DNA of 64,000 nucleotides from JAFNAG01 sp963721405 (GTDB lineage: Bacteria; Acidobacteriota; UBA6911): the NCBI GenBank assembly GCA_963721405.1, contig CAVRJA010000010.1, forward strand, positions 62,001 to 126,000. Reading direction: 5' to 3'. Positions 17,529 through 26,994 of this stretch are shown here, piece after piece (positions within the stretch are counted from its first letter, which is position 1; the number at the start of each line of letters is the position of its first letter). Below the pieces are notes generated by a model. The model was not told where the DNA came from and made no database searches. It saw only the letters and a program-made list of their open reading frames with translations. The translations under genes were made by a program, and so were the position numbers.

Positions 17529-19835
17529 GTGTTAACGCTACTACTCTGCCTTCTGCAAATTGCACAAAGCGCCCCGCCGGCCGGGACGGCCGGGGCCGGC
17601 GCGCCGACGTTCACCATTCCGCGCATGGAAGCCGCAGCCGAGGTTACGATCGACGGCCGCCTCGATGAGCCCGCCTGGGCTCAGGCAGCCCGCCTCACCG
17701 GTTTTTCACAATACCAGCCGGTCGATGGCCGCTCTTCTGAGGAAGAGACTGAAGTGCTCGTCTGGTACTCGCCCGAGGCGCTGCACTTCGGCATAATCGC
17801 TCACGATTCCGTTCCAGGATCGATCCGCGCCACGATTGCCGACCGCGACAATCTGGGAAGCGACGATACCGTGACGATTTTCCTCGACACCTTCAACGAC
17901 CGCCGCAGGGCGTTCTTTTTCGGCGTCAATCCTTATGGCGCGCAGGAAGACGGGGTGCAGACCGAAGGCGGTTTCAACGCGGGAAACGCGCGGGGCGGCG
18001 GCAATTTTCAAGGCGGAACCCTGGACAAGAGCCCCGATTACAACTGGGAGTCCAAGGGATTGATCACCGAGCAGGGCTATACCGTCGAGATCAGCATTCC
18101 CTTCAAGAGCCTGCGTTATCCGGGCAACGCGGCACAGCGCTGGGGCATCAACATTCAGCGAAAGGTACAGCGCACCGGCTATGTCGACACATGGACCGAC
18201 GTCCGTCGCGCCAGCAACAGTTTTCTGGGACAGGCGGGCTCGATGGAAGGGCTGCACGATATGAAGCGCGGCATGGTGACGGAGGTTCAACCCTTCGTTA
18301 CTGCGACCGAGGACGGCTCCAGGACGGTCGATGGGAATTTCAGGAGGGAAAGGATCAAGCTGAATCCCGGCGCCAACCTGAGGCTCGGCTTCACGAACCT
18401 GTCCCTGGATGCTACGGTGAATCCCGATTTCAGCCAGGTCGAGTCCGATGCCGGGCAGGTGACCGTCAACGAGCGGTTTGCCCTTTTCTTCCCGGAAAAG
18501 CGCCCGTTTTTTCTCGAAGGGATCGAGCTGTTCTCGACCCCGAATCAACTGGTTTACACCCGGCAGATCCGGGACCCGATCGCCGGCGGAAAAGTAACCG
18601 GCAAGTTCGGTCGTTACGGCATCGCCTATCTCAACGCCGTGGATGACACTCCCGACGGCGGCCACGCGCTCTTCAACATCACACGGCTGCGCGCCGATCT
18701 CGGCGCCAATTCGCTCGCCGGAGTCACGTACACCGACAGGATGGCGACGGACGACTCCAACCGCGTGCTGGCCGCGGACGCCCGCATTACATTCAAGAAG
18801 CTCTACTATGTCCAGGGACAACTAGGCCGCTCCTGGAGCGACTTTTCGGGCGACCGCACCAGCTCTCCGCTGTGGAGCGCGGAACTGGATCGCACCGGGC
18901 GGGCGTTTGGATTCAACTACAGGCTCAACGGGATCGGCGAGTCTTTTGAGGCGCGGTCCGGGTATGTCCCGCGTAACAACATTGTCAACGGGCGCGCGTT
19001 CAACCGTTTCACGCTGTATGGGGCGCGCGGAGCGGCGCTGGAGAGTTTCACGACTCACTTCGGCCTGTCGCGAATCTGGCGTTACGGAGAATTTTTCAGC
19101 GAGTCCTCGATCGAGGGGGATGAATCGATCAGTTTCTCTGCGCAGATGCGCGGCGGCTGGGAGCTGAACAGCGAGGTCCAGCGGCAGTTCGTCCGCTTTG
19201 ATCCGGAGATGTATGCCGGCTACCAGGTGCGGCAGCCGGGAGGATCCGCCACGACGTTTGCCGTGCCCGATATCCTCAGCGGCGCCTATGGTGTGAACTT
19301 TTCCGTCAGCACTCCGACGTATCGCGCGTTTGGCATGAACGTGGAAATCGGCAAGGGGACCAGTCCCATCTTCCCGGAAGCCGCCAAGGGGCGCGAGACT
19401 TCATTCTCGCTGACGGCCAACGTGCGGCCGGCTAATACCGTCCGCGTGGAAGCGACCGGCGTGATCTCCCACCTGATCCGCGCCCGCAATGGGAGCGAGT
19501 TCGCGCGCACCGTGATTCCCAGGATCAAGGTCGAATACCAGCCCACCCGGGCCCTCTTTTTCCGAGTGGTCAGCGAGTATCGCTCGGAGCGTCAGGCGGC
19601 CCTGGAAGATCCTCGCACGGGCGCCCTGCTTGTGATCGACGGCATTGCCAGCACGGCGCAGAAATTCAACGGCCTGCGTGTCGACCTGCTCGTGTCGTAC
19701 GAACCCACGCCGGGAACGGTCGCATTCTTCGGGTACGGAAGCTCACTCGAGAGCGACCGGACGTTCGGCATTGCGGACCTGCAACGGAGCACCGACGGCT
19801 TCTTCCTGAAGCTGGCCTACCAATTTCGGCAGTGA
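17529..19835 (+). CDS. CBM9-like / DUF5916 outer-membrane protein
   Basis: A 768-residue exported protein. After a short signal peptide (LTLLLCLLQIAQSAP), residues about 35-220 form a CBM9-like beta-sandwich: VTIDGRLDEPAWAQA, VLVWYSPEALHFGI, DDTVTIFLDTFNDRRRAFFF, then YTVEISIPFKSLRYP. The rest matches DUF5916, a predicted beta barrel; NPDFSQVESDAGQVTVNERF and LFFPEKRPFFLEG are hallmark segments. The protein ends in an aromatic residue pattern (FFLKLAYQFRQ) typical of barrel strands. Likely role: surface binding or uptake of glycans or peptides. Start GTG at 17529, with CAGGAG eight bases upstream. Confidence 0.9.
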   Translation: MLTLLLCLLQIAQSAPPAGTAGAGAPTFTIPRMEAAAEVTIDGRLDEPAWAQAARLTGFSQYQPVDGRSSEEETEVLVWYSPEALHFGIIAHDSVPGSIRATIADRDNLGSDDTVTIFLDTFNDRRRAFFFGVNPYGAQEDGVQTEGGFNAGNARGGGNFQGGTLDKSPDYNWESKGLITEQGYTVEISIPFKSLRYPGNAAQRWGINIQRKVQRTGYVDTWTDVRRASNSFLGQAGSMEGLHDMKRGMVTEVQPFVTATEDGSRTVDGNFRRERIKLNPGANLRLGFTNLSLDATVNPDFSQVESDAGQVTVNERFALFFPEKRPFFLEGIELFSTPNQLVYTRQIRDPIAGGKVTGKFGRYGIAYLNAVDDTPDGGHALFNITRLRADLGANSLAGVTYTDRMATDDSNRVLAADARITFKKLYYVQGQLGRSWSDFSGDRTSSPLWSAELDRTGRAFGFNYRLNGIGESFEARSGYVPRNNIVNGRAFNRFTLYGARGAALESFTTHFGLSRIWRYGEFFSESSIEGDESISFSAQMRGGWELNSEVQRQFVRFDPEMYAGYQVRQPGGSATTFAVPDILSGAYGVNFSVSTPTYRAFGMNVEIGKGTSPIFPEAAKGRETSFSLTANVRPANTVRVEATGVISHLIRARNGSEFARTVIPRIKVEYQPTRALFFRVVSEYRSERQAALEDPRTGALLVIDGIASTAQKFNGLRVDLLVSYEPTPGTVAFFGYGSSLESDRTFGIADLQRSTDGFFLKLAYQFRQ

Positions 19836-19892
19836 GACCTAGCCAAGGGACGCAGCCCTTTGAAATCCCCGCGTGCCCGATTGCTATTTCAA

Positions 19893-19941
19893 ATTCGAGA
19901 TTCGAGATTCGAAATTAATCTCGAAATTCGAATCTCGAATC
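19893..19941. repeat. AT-rich inverted repeat of TTCGA/TCGAA units
   Basis: A run of GATTCGA/TCGAATC units folds around AATTAAT at about 19915, with GAGATTCGAAATT on one side and AATTCGAATCTC on the other. It lies between the convergent DUF5916 and VOC genes, so it could act as a bidirectional terminator or be a dispersed palindrome. Confidence 0.6.
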
Positions 19942-20011
19942 AGAGGGGCAGCTGGAGATTTGCGACAGAGACAAATGCGAACAAAATTCTCGTTGTCGGC
20001 TCAATAACGGT

Positions 20012-20455
20012 CTAATGCTGCTTCTTCATGAAGGCTTGCGCGCGTTTTTTCATCTCTTCGGCGGGCACATCCTCTATGTGAGTGCCGATCCACCAGAGAT
20101 TGCCTGACGAATCACGGACTCCCGCATTGCGATCGCCGTAAAACTGATCAGCCGGCTCCATCAATGAAGTCGCGCCCGCGTCGAGCGCGCGCCTGTACAC
20201 GGCGTCCGTGTCCTTCACATACAGGTAGAGTCCGGCGGGCATGGGCGGGTACTTATCTGACGCTTCCCCCATCATGATCATCGAGTCGCCGATTTTGACC
20301 TCCGCGTGCATCACGGTGCCATCGGGCGCTTCCATCCGCTCGAGCACCTCGGCCTGGAACGCCTTGGTCATAAAATCGATCAGTCCGGGCACCCCGCGGA
20401 TAATCAGGTAAGGCGTCACCACGTGATACCCGTCCGGTATTGGTTTTGCTGCCAT
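20012..20455 (-). CDS. VOC family protein (PhnB/YerK-like glyoxalase fold)
   Basis: A 147-residue protein with paired beta-alpha-beta-beta-beta modules. VVTPYLIIRGVPGLIDFMTK opens the first, followed by MHAEVKIGDSMIMMGEAS. The second has LYLYVKDTDAVYRRALDAGA, EPADQFYGDRNAGVRDSSGN and LWWIGTHIEDV. This subfamily usually does not have a known substrate, and a glyoxalase role should not be assumed. A Shine-Dalgarno GGAGGAAAT lies just upstream of the ATG. Confidence 0.88.
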   Translation of the reverse strand: MAAKPIPDGYHVVTPYLIIRGVPGLIDFMTKAFQAEVLERMEAPDGTVMHAEVKIGDSMIMMGEASDKYPPMPAGLYLYVKDTDAVYRRALDAGATSLMEPADQFYGDRNAGVRDSSGNLWWIGTHIEDVPAEEMKKRAQAFMKKQH

Positions 20456-20982
20456 TTCGATTTCCTCCTCTGCAGACTGCGGCTGCAGGATGCGTTGCGT
20501 TCAGTCTTGAGTTTCAGGCCGCCGGGCGACCCGTACCGCTGTCATCTCTAAACGCTCCAAGTGTTCGTTCGACGCGCCATCAAAAGAACTAGGCCAATCC
20601 CCAGTCCGGCAGGGAAAAATCCTTATTCGAACAGATCTGTGAAACTGAGAGGACGAAGAGGAAGAATGCCGACGGGGGAATTATTCCGTGTTTTTGGCAG
20701 AACTGTGCGCCATTGAGTCAGCTCCGTCGATCGGAGCTGCTCCCAGTCGCGCGGGGACTCCTTTATGCGTCAACACTTGGCAGACGGTGCGGGCGGCAGC
20801 TGCGGATGGTACGAGCATTGCTTAAGTTGTTGTTATGCCAAACGGAATGAAATCAGTAAGGGGGTATCGCAGAGCACTGTCAACAATATCACGAACCCCG
20901 CGGGGGGGGATGGTGACACTTGCTCCGCTGGATCTGAACGGAGACGACGGCTTCTAGGTTTCAGAAGGCTTCGTGTACTGTT
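20456..20982. other. Spacer without a supported gene
   Basis: No convincing gene. An 89-codon plus-strand ORF (20765-21034) runs through the downstream hairpin and the end of the opposite gene and has no recognisable content. Confidence 0.5.
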
Positions 20983-21021
20983 CACAGGGGCAGGCGCGCA
21001 TCGTACGCGCCTGCCCCTGTG
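20983..21021 (-). terminator. Strong GC-rich hairpin
   Basis: CACAGGGGCAGGCGCG (20983-20998) pairs perfectly with CGCGCCTGCCCCTGTG (21006-21021), giving a 16-bp stem with a 7-nt loop. It begins 6 bp past the stop of the small gene at 21027-21197, as expected for its terminator, though no clear T tract follows. Confidence 0.7.
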
Positions 21022-21026
21022 TCAGG

Positions 21027-21197
21027 CTACTTGAGGGCCTTTTTGGCTTTTTCTGCGGAGGCCTTGGAATAGTAGGCACAGACGCCTTTCTTGGCATCGG
21101 GCTGGATATCCGCCGCTTTTACGGCCTCCTTTAGCTTTTTCTCCGGCACACCCATTTCCTTCGCCCAGTTGGCGATCGTCTTCATTTCATCGGCCAT
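21027..21197 (-). CDS. Small hypothetical protein (56 aa)
   Basis: MADEMKTIANWAKEMGVPEK opens a Lys/Ala-rich 56-residue protein ending KAKKALK. The pattern (two short helices, then a K-G-V-C-A-Y-Y-S segment) suggests a compact helical domain, similar to short winged or SAP-like modules, but no family is assigned. AGGAGG eight bases before the ATG and the strong hairpin after the stop support a real gene. Confidence 0.75.
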   Translation of the reverse strand: MADEMKTIANWAKEMGVPEKKLKEAVKAADIQPDAKKGVCAYYSKASAEKAKKALK

Positions 21198-21278
21198 GAT
21201 GCTGTCCTCCTGAGAATGACGATGTTGGATAAACGCCGGATATCATAGCATGCATTTCCGGGCCGGCACGCCTCGTGT

Positions 21279-22094
21279 TCATAGCATTTTCGCGGCAATT
21301 TCCTTGAGGAGTTTTGCGCAAACGACGCCGGTTACGGTCGAGGGGTCGAAGCGTGGATTGTATTCGACGATATCCGCGCCGACGACCTCTGCCTCCAGCG
21401 CCTGGATCGCTCCCAATGCCTGGCGAACGGACAGGCCTCCGGGTTCCCGGTGAGCCACTCCCGGAGCGAATGCAGGATCGAGAGCGTCCATGTCGAAAGA
21501 GATGTAAACGGGGGAGCGCATTTCGGGCAGGGCGTCCCGCCAGTCCTTCATCTCGATGACTTCGACTCCGAATCTCTCGGCCTGGCGGCGCTGGCGCCCG
21601 TTCATAGTGCGGATGCCGGCCTGCACGACCCTGTGAGCGAGCCCCTCTTCCATGATTCTCGCGAAGGGGCACGCGTGCGAACGACGGCTGCCCTGGAACT
21701 CGTCATACAGATCGGGATGCGCGTCGAAGTCGAGGATGGTCAAATCGCGATGCCTGCCGGCGAATGCCTGGATAATGGGATAAACAATCGAATGGTCTCC
21801 GCCGAGGGCGATCGGTTTGAGGTTCCGGTCGAGCAACACCCTGATGGACTCTTTGATGCCAGCGAAGCTGTCCGTGCCCGCGGCGGAAACCAAGTCGCCG
21901 GCATCGACGAGGGTGGAACCTGCGCCCAGGTCGGTTCCATTTTCGCTCCAGAGGTTGGAGGCGTCGGAAAAGAGCGCTGCACGAATCAAGGCGGGGCCTT
22001 CCGCGGCCCCCCTTGCGAATGAGGAATTTTCATCGCAGGGAAAGCCCACGATCGCGATTTTCCCGCCCTGCTTCATGGTATCCGGATCGATCAC
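21279..22094 (-). CDS. Arginase/agmatinase/formiminoglutamase family hydrolase
   Basis: Binuclear Mn ureohydrolase of 271 residues. All metal-ligand motifs are present: GGDHS (98-102), DFDAHPD (122-128) and SFDMDALDP (199-207; Asp201 and Asp203). Members release urea from arginine or agmatine, or formamide from formiminoglutamate. The specificity loop is not diagnostic, and no arginine or histidine pathway gene is adjacent. Located 18 bp downstream of the TolC-like gene on the same strand, so possibly co-transcribed. Confidence 0.88.
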   Translation of the reverse strand: MIDPDTMKQGGKIAIVGFPCDENSSFARGAAEGPALIRAALFSDASNLWSENGTDLGAGSTLVDAGDLVSAAGTDSFAGIKESIRVLLDRNLKPIALGGDHSIVYPIIQAFAGRHRDLTILDFDAHPDLYDEFQGSRRSHACPFARIMEEGLAHRVVQAGIRTMNGRQRRQAERFGVEVIEMKDWRDALPEMRSPVYISFDMDALDPAFAPGVAHREPGGLSVRQALGAIQALEAEVVGADIVEYNPRFDPSTVTGVVCAKLLKEIAAKML

Positions 22095-22112
22095 AGAGTC
22101 TTCCCGTGCCGC

Positions 22113-23810
22113 TTACTTGAGGTCCGGAACAATCTTTCCGAGAGTCTTGGCGACCTCGAAATCGTTGTCCTCGAGCAGGGTGTACATATTCTGCTGAATG
22201 GTGATAACCGCTTTCTTGTAGGCGATCAGGGCCTGCAACTCCGCCCCCTGAGCCGCCGCCAGATCCGCCTGGCGCTGCAGCACATAAAAGTTTTGGCTCA
22301 TTCCGGCTTGATAACGCTTGGTCTCGCCGTCGAGTTGTTCCTCCGCCAGCTGTCGGGAAATCCTGGCGGTTTCCACTCTCTGACGGCTGGTTTCGAGCGA
22401 CTCGACCGAATTGCGAATCTGGACGATGATGTTCTGCTCCGTCTTGGTGCGGTTCATGACCAGTTGCCGCTGTGAAATCTTCGTCTGAGCCAGTTGGGAA
22501 TCGACTGTGCGGTTTCTGAGCGGGATCTGGACGTTGAACGCCACGCTCCAGGTAGTGAGGCCCTCGGTAAAAATCGTCTTGTAAGCGTTGAAGATACCGC
22601 CGACGAATTGATCCGGGATCTTCGGATCGCCGCTGGAGGTGTAGGACTGTGGGCCCGCGGTACCGTTGGCGCCGAAGGCGCCGATCAGGTCAAACTGCCA
22701 CTTCCTTGCGTTTTTCTGGATCTCAGCGGTGATGTCGTTCTGCTGCATCTGAATGTCGTACTGTTCGAGCTCCGGGCGCTTAACCAGGGCCGTTTCGATC
22801 GATTTGTTCAAATCGACCTGGTATTCCCTGAAGTCGGGCGATTCGGTGGGGACGATCGTCTGGTGCCAGATATCCCCATTGCGGTCGCTGGAGATCATGT
22901 TTCTCAGGCTGTTTTCGGTGGTCTGGATTGTCTCCTTGGCGCGGATGAGATCGATCTCGCGGCTGGCCTGGGTCGCCATGGCTTCGGTGATGTTGATCGG
23001 CGCCGCGGTGCCCACGGACAGCTTGAATTTGTTCTGTTCCACGGTGATCCCGGCCAATTCGACCGATTGCCGCTTGATCTCGTAGTCGCGAATGGCGCCG
23101 ACCAGGTCCCAGTACAGGCCCTGAATGGATGCGATCGTATTCGTGACGCCCTGTTTGAACTTGCTGTCGTTCGTCTTGAGGTCGAGGTTGACGAGCTTGA
23201 TGTTGCCGCGCGTCTGGTCGAGTTTGCGGTTCCGCCAGAGAGGCTGTGTGAACTGCAGTTGGGTGCTGGACTGGAACTGAGGCGTGAACAGGGAAGCCAA
23301 CTGGTTAGTGTCGCTTCTGCTGGAGTTGAAGTTCGCGGTAAAGCCGCCGCCCGTCGGAACATTTTGCGTGATCGAGAAGTTCCATACGGCACTGTCGCGC
23401 TGGTTGAAGTTCGTTGTGGACTGGTTGGTGATGTTTGTGTTCGCCGACTTGCTCCTGCCGGTGGACAGGGTCAAGTTGACCGTCGGATCGTAGAAGCCGT
23501 AAGTCTGGGTCACCTTTTGCTGGTAGAGCGCCTCATTCGTATCGGAGATGGCGATATCCAGGTTGTTCTGAAGCGCGAGCTTCGTCAGCTCTTTGAGGGA
23601 TATGCGCAATGCCGTCCCGTCTTTTTCGGCCTGCTCGATCGGGCTCATGGGAAGGCTGGGAATCTGCGTCGTCTGCACCGGCTGCTGCTCCTGCGCGGAC
23701 GCGTCCCGGGGAGGAGCCCAGGCAGAGGCCAGGGATAAGACAATTGCCGCCAAAATGCCGAAATGTCTCAGATTTCTCTCCTGTCGAGGAGAGGGCTCAA
23801 CGATCTTCAT
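22113..23810 (-). CDS. TolC family outer-membrane factor
   Basis: A 565-residue protein with signal peptide (FGILAAIVLSLASAWA). It has the duplicated TolC layout: long helical hairpins such as VTNTIASIQGLYWDLVGAIR and EQNIIVQIRNSVESLETSRQ, with strand segments such as VNLTLSTGRS and SVAFNVQIPLRNR. Expected to form the trimeric outer-membrane channel of a tripartite exporter or secretion system; no fusion protein or pump is adjacent. The ATG at 23810 has AAGGAG six bases upstream, and the longer start at 23909 was rejected. Confidence 0.88.
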   Translation of the reverse strand: MKIVEPSPRQERNLRHFGILAAIVLSLASAWAPPRDASAQEQQPVQTTQIPSLPMSPIEQAEKDGTALRISLKELTKLALQNNLDIAISDTNEALYQQKVTQTYGFYDPTVNLTLSTGRSKSANTNITNQSTTNFNQRDSAVWNFSITQNVPTGGGFTANFNSSRSDTNQLASLFTPQFQSSTQLQFTQPLWRNRKLDQTRGNIKLVNLDLKTNDSKFKQGVTNTIASIQGLYWDLVGAIRDYEIKRQSVELAGITVEQNKFKLSVGTAAPINITEAMATQASREIDLIRAKETIQTTENSLRNMISSDRNGDIWHQTIVPTESPDFREYQVDLNKSIETALVKRPELEQYDIQMQQNDITAEIQKNARKWQFDLIGAFGANGTAGPQSYTSSGDPKIPDQFVGGIFNAYKTIFTEGLTTWSVAFNVQIPLRNRTVDSQLAQTKISQRQLVMNRTKTEQNIIVQIRNSVESLETSRQRVETARISRQLAEEQLDGETKRYQAGMSQNFYVLQRQADLAAAQGAELQALIAYKKAVITIQQNMYTLLEDNDFEVAKTLGKIVPDLK

Positions 23811-24116
23811 ACACGACTCCTTGTCAAGACTGCTGTTCAAGCGGTCTGAAACTACCGGAACTTGATGTGCCGGGGCAAGTAAAATGCTACCGCATCCGGA
23901 ACAGATCATGAAGTGACGCCTGGAACCGGTTCCCGTGGTATGCTACATCCCGAGCATTGCTGCAGCAGCATCCAATCACTACGACTGAGATAGTGACTCC
24001 GGCGGTTTTGAGGGCGTGGCATCAGGCGCCCGGTCCCGGAGCAGCCGCATCGCTGTAACCTGCAATTCTCAGACAGGCAACCCGGAATCCAGGAGTATTA
24101 ACGAAGGAGCATTGTT
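23811..24116. other. Divergent promoter region between TolC-like gene and trpB2
   Basis: No gene is seen in this 306-bp spacer. It must contain both divergent promoters; no unambiguous -10/-35 pair or riboswitch could be recognised. Confidence 0.45.
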
Positions 24117-25427
24117 GTGACCGATACGAAAATCACCCTGCCGGAATCTGAGATTCCAACGCATTTCTACAACATCATGGCCGACCTGCCGGGCAGGCTT
24201 GAACCGCCGCTTCACCCCGGCACGAAACAGCCGATCGGGCCGGAAGCCCTGGCGCCCATTTTCCCGATGGGTCTGATCCAACAGGAAGTCACGACGGAAC
24301 GCTTTGTCGAGATTCCTGACGAAGTGCGCGATATCTACAGGCTCTACCGTCCCAGCCCGATGTTTCGGGCCCGGGCGTTCGAAGAGTTTTTGGACACTCC
24401 GGCCAGGATTTACTACAAATCGGAGCACGTCAGCCCCGTCGGAAGTCATAAACTGAACACGGCCGTCATGCAGGCGTACATGAATAAGAAGGAGGGGGTC
24501 AAGAGACTGGCCACCGAGACCGGGGCCGGCCAGTGGGGAAGCGCACTGGCTTGCGCCTGCAAACTGATGGGCCTGGAGTGCATGGTGTACATGGTCCGCG
24601 TCAGCTACGATCAGAAGCCTTACCGCCGGATCATGATCAAGGCTTACGGCGCCGATGTGGTTCCGAGCCCGTCGGAGCTGACCGAGGCAGGGAGGAGCGT
24701 CCTCGCGCAGGATCCCGAGTCTCCGGGGAGTCTCGGGATCGCCATCTCCGAGGCAGTCGAAGACGCAGCCAAACGGGAAGACACCAAGTATGCACTCGGC
24801 AGCGTGCTGAACCACGTCCTGCTGCATCAGACGATCATCGGCCAGGAGAGCATGAAACAGATGGAACTTGCCGGCGACTATCCGGACACGATTATCGCCT
24901 GCCACGGCGGCGGGAGCAATTTCGCCGGGCTCACGTTCCCCTTTCTAAGAGACAAGATCGCAGGAAAGAGGAAGGGGCTGCGGGCGATCGCGGCCGAACC
25001 CCTCTCCTGTCCCACGCTGACGGCAGGCAGGCGGGAGTATGACTTCGGCGACGTCGCCGGCAGCACGCCGCTGATGATGATGCACACCCTCGGACACAAG
25101 TTTGTTCCTCCGCCGGTGCACGCCGGAGGGCTGAGGTACCACGGGTCGGCGCCGCTTGTGAGCCATCTGCTCGCCCACGGAATCATCGAGGCCGAGGCCT
25201 ATTCTCAAGGGGAGGTATTCGAGAGCGCCCTCAAGTTCGCCCGGTGCGAGGGGACGATTCCGGCGCCGGAGTCGGCTCACGCGATACACAGCACTGTCGT
25301 TCACGCGCTGAAGGCCCGCGAGTCGGGCGAACGCAAGGTGATCCTCTTCAATCTCTCCGGTCACGGGCACTTCGACATGACGGCCTACGAGATGTTCCTG
25401 AGCGGAAAAATGAATGGGGCCGTGTGA
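24117..25427 (+). CDS. TrpB2-type tryptophan synthase beta chain
   Basis: PLP-dependent enzyme of 436 residues that condenses indole and serine to tryptophan. The PLP Lys is Lys112 in SPVGSHKLNTAVMQA. The phosphate-binding loop is ACHGGGSNFAGL. The longer N-terminus and the RPSPMFRARAFEEFLDTPAR segment mark the TrpB2 class rather than the TrpA-partnered TrpB1. No trpA or other trp gene is near, so it may salvage indole. GTG start with AAGGAG seven bases upstream. Confidence 0.92.
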   Translation: MTDTKITLPESEIPTHFYNIMADLPGRLEPPLHPGTKQPIGPEALAPIFPMGLIQQEVTTERFVEIPDEVRDIYRLYRPSPMFRARAFEEFLDTPARIYYKSEHVSPVGSHKLNTAVMQAYMNKKEGVKRLATETGAGQWGSALACACKLMGLECMVYMVRVSYDQKPYRRIMIKAYGADVVPSPSELTEAGRSVLAQDPESPGSLGIAISEAVEDAAKREDTKYALGSVLNHVLLHQTIIGQESMKQMELAGDYPDTIIACHGGGSNFAGLTFPFLRDKIAGKRKGLRAIAAEPLSCPTLTAGRREYDFGDVAGSTPLMMMHTLGHKFVPPPVHAGGLRYHGSAPLVSHLLAHGIIEAEAYSQGEVFESALKFARCEGTIPAPESAHAIHSTVVHALKARESGERKVILFNLSGHGHFDMTAYEMFLSGKMNGAV

Positions 25428-25598
25428 TCTCAGGGAGGGAGGGTGGAGGGACAGAGATCGGTTTTTGGAGGATGTGGACTGACGCAGGCGAATCAGCGCG
25501 TCGACTCTGAGCGTCGGCGGTTGCCAGATTCAGTGAATGACACGGACAAGAGCGTAGCCGTAAAATTTTTGAAATTCCGACTTGACCGTCGGCAGCCT

Positions 25599-25796
25599 CT
25601 ACGGATAGGGGCCGGCGACGGTCCAGCCTTCATCAGCCAGTTCGGCGAGCGCAGTCTCGCGGGCGGTCCACCTGCGCTTGGGGACGTCGTCTTTCAGATC
25701 CATCAGCAGGACCCACTCTCTGCCGTCATACTCGAGCCGTGCCAATTGACGCATTTGTTTCTCGACTTCGACCTTCCAACGTATAGCACACCCCAT
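25599..25796 (-). CDS. Small hypothetical protein (65 aa)
   Basis: MGCAIRWKVEVEKQMRQLAR is followed by LEYDGREWVLLMDLKDDVP and ends in ELADEGWTVAGPYP. The alternating acidic and hydrophobic pattern, with W-T-V near the end, looks like a small alpha/beta protein, but the family is unknown. ATG at 25796; an upstream TTG at 25802 is possible. No strong Shine-Dalgarno. Confidence 0.5.
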   Translation of the reverse strand: MGCAIRWKVEVEKQMRQLARLEYDGREWVLLMDLKDDVPKRRWTARETALAELADEGWTVAGPYP

Positions 25797-25887
25797 GCGC
25801 AAATTGTACTGCGGCCCCAGGATATTGGATGTTGAACGCGTCGCGGTTCGTTTGTAGCTGTCTGCGACGAAGGTGTGTTCCTGCGCC

Positions 25888-26391
25888 TCAGTGGCTGCCT
25901 CGAGAGACCATCAGGTCCAGATCTTCCTTGAGGCTCTGAAGATCCTCCTCGTGCTCGACCTCCTGTCCGAGAATGGTCAAGGCGAGGTTGTACGTCACCA
26001 TATCCTTGTCTTTCGTTACGTCCATGAGTTTCTTGTAGGCCGAGATTGCGCACTGCTCCCCCGCAATGTTCTCGTCGAGCAGGACTGCCACGTAAGGATC
26101 ATCGGGAGCGTCGTAGGCGCAGGGGCTGAGGTCGAACCATCGCTTGGGATCGGTGACCGGTGTGCCGCCGAGTTGAATGATCCGCCCGGATAGCAGCGTC
26201 GCGTGGTTCATTTCCTCCGTGGCATGCAGGGTGAGTTCCGCCGCCACGGCATCTTTCATCGGGCCCTTGATGAGCTTGGCGCCAAGCCAATACTGGTAGT
26301 AGGCAAGCCACTCGCTGGCATAGGCGCGGTTCAGGTGGTCGAGCAGCTCGTTTACGTCCATGCCTATAATTTCGCGTCCCCTGGTTCCCAT
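25888..26391 (-). CDS. Ferritin-like (bacterioferritin/Dps-type) protein
   Basis: A 167-residue four-helix-bundle protein. It carries diiron-type motifs: ASEWLAYYQYW (Glu in helix A), TEEMNHATLL (Glu and His, E-x-x-H in helix B), ENIAGEQCAISAY (Glu in helix C) and LGQEVEHEEDLQ (E-x-x-H in helix D). The start MGTRGREIIGMDVNEL matches the usual N-terminus of this subgroup and has GGAGGGA just upstream; the longer ORF start at 26466 was rejected. Likely iron storage or oxidative-stress protection in the cytoplasm. Confidence 0.87.
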   Translation of the reverse strand: MGTRGREIIGMDVNELLDHLNRAYASEWLAYYQYWLGAKLIKGPMKDAVAAELTLHATEEMNHATLLSGRIIQLGGTPVTDPKRWFDLSPCAYDAPDDPYVAVLLDENIAGEQCAISAYKKLMDVTKDKDMVTYNLALTILGQEVEHEEDLQSLKEDLDLMVSRGSH

Positions 26392-26508
26392 GAGTCCCTC
26401 CACTATGGCCGCATCCGTCGGGCGGCCCGAATCGATCCTGCTGCGCTGCTGGTGCCAGCGTGACAAAGTATTCTAATGACGACGACTTTGGGGGAGCAAG
26501 CTCATTCA

Positions 26509-26892
26509 TCACGGGGCTGGACGCGATCTCAGCCAGGCGCCCAATGCTGCTCCCATGCCGGCGCCTGCCGTATCGATGCCCACGTCGACCGGCGACGGCG
26601 TGCGTCCGGGTGTGAACGACTGGTGAAACTCATCCGTGATGGCATACAGCCCGGCCAGCAGGATCGCCAACAGCAGCGAGCGCCGATCCCTGAAGATCCC
26701 GCGGGTAAGGCCATGCAGGTACGCCACACCCAGCAGACCGTACCCGATGATGTGGCCGCCCTTCTTGAGGGCAAAATCCCAAATCCCGAATTTCGGCAAT
26801 TCACTCCCCTGTGTGCCGGAGGCGACAAAAATCAGCGCCATCATCACCAGGGCGGGTCCCCAACGCCACAGCCATCTTTTTGCCGACTGCAT
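26509..26892 (-). CDS. VanZ-like family membrane protein
   Basis: A 127-residue protein with about four transmembrane helices. Signatures are KGGHIIGYGLLGVAYL, AITDEFHQSFTPGRTPS and VDVGIDTAGAGMGAALG, the conserved D-E-x-x-Q-x-F/D-x-x-x-N-x-x-G pattern of VanZ-like proteins. Some members affect teicoplanin resistance, but most are uncharacterised. ATG at 26892 preferred over GTG at 26934. Confidence 0.85.
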   Translation of the reverse strand: MQSAKRWLWRWGPALVMMALIFVASGTQGSELPKFGIWDFALKKGGHIIGYGLLGVAYLHGLTRGIFRDRRSLLLAILLAGLYAITDEFHQSFTPGRTPSPVDVGIDTAGAGMGAALGAWLRSRPAP

Positions 26893-26994
26893 GTCTCGAT
26901 CTTCCCCCTCACGTTTGCAGACCGGCGTGTCCACGTCGGGTCCGCGGCTTGCGCCAATCCATCCTATTCTACAATGGGACGGACCAGGGCTTGA

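Noticed and set aside
20765..21034. 89-codon plus-strand ORF
   Set aside because: Runs through a terminator-like hairpin into the end of the opposite gene; no family resemblance.
22494..23738. 414-codon plus-strand ORF
   Set aside because: Antisense shadow of the TolC-like gene; no start signal or recognisable sequence.
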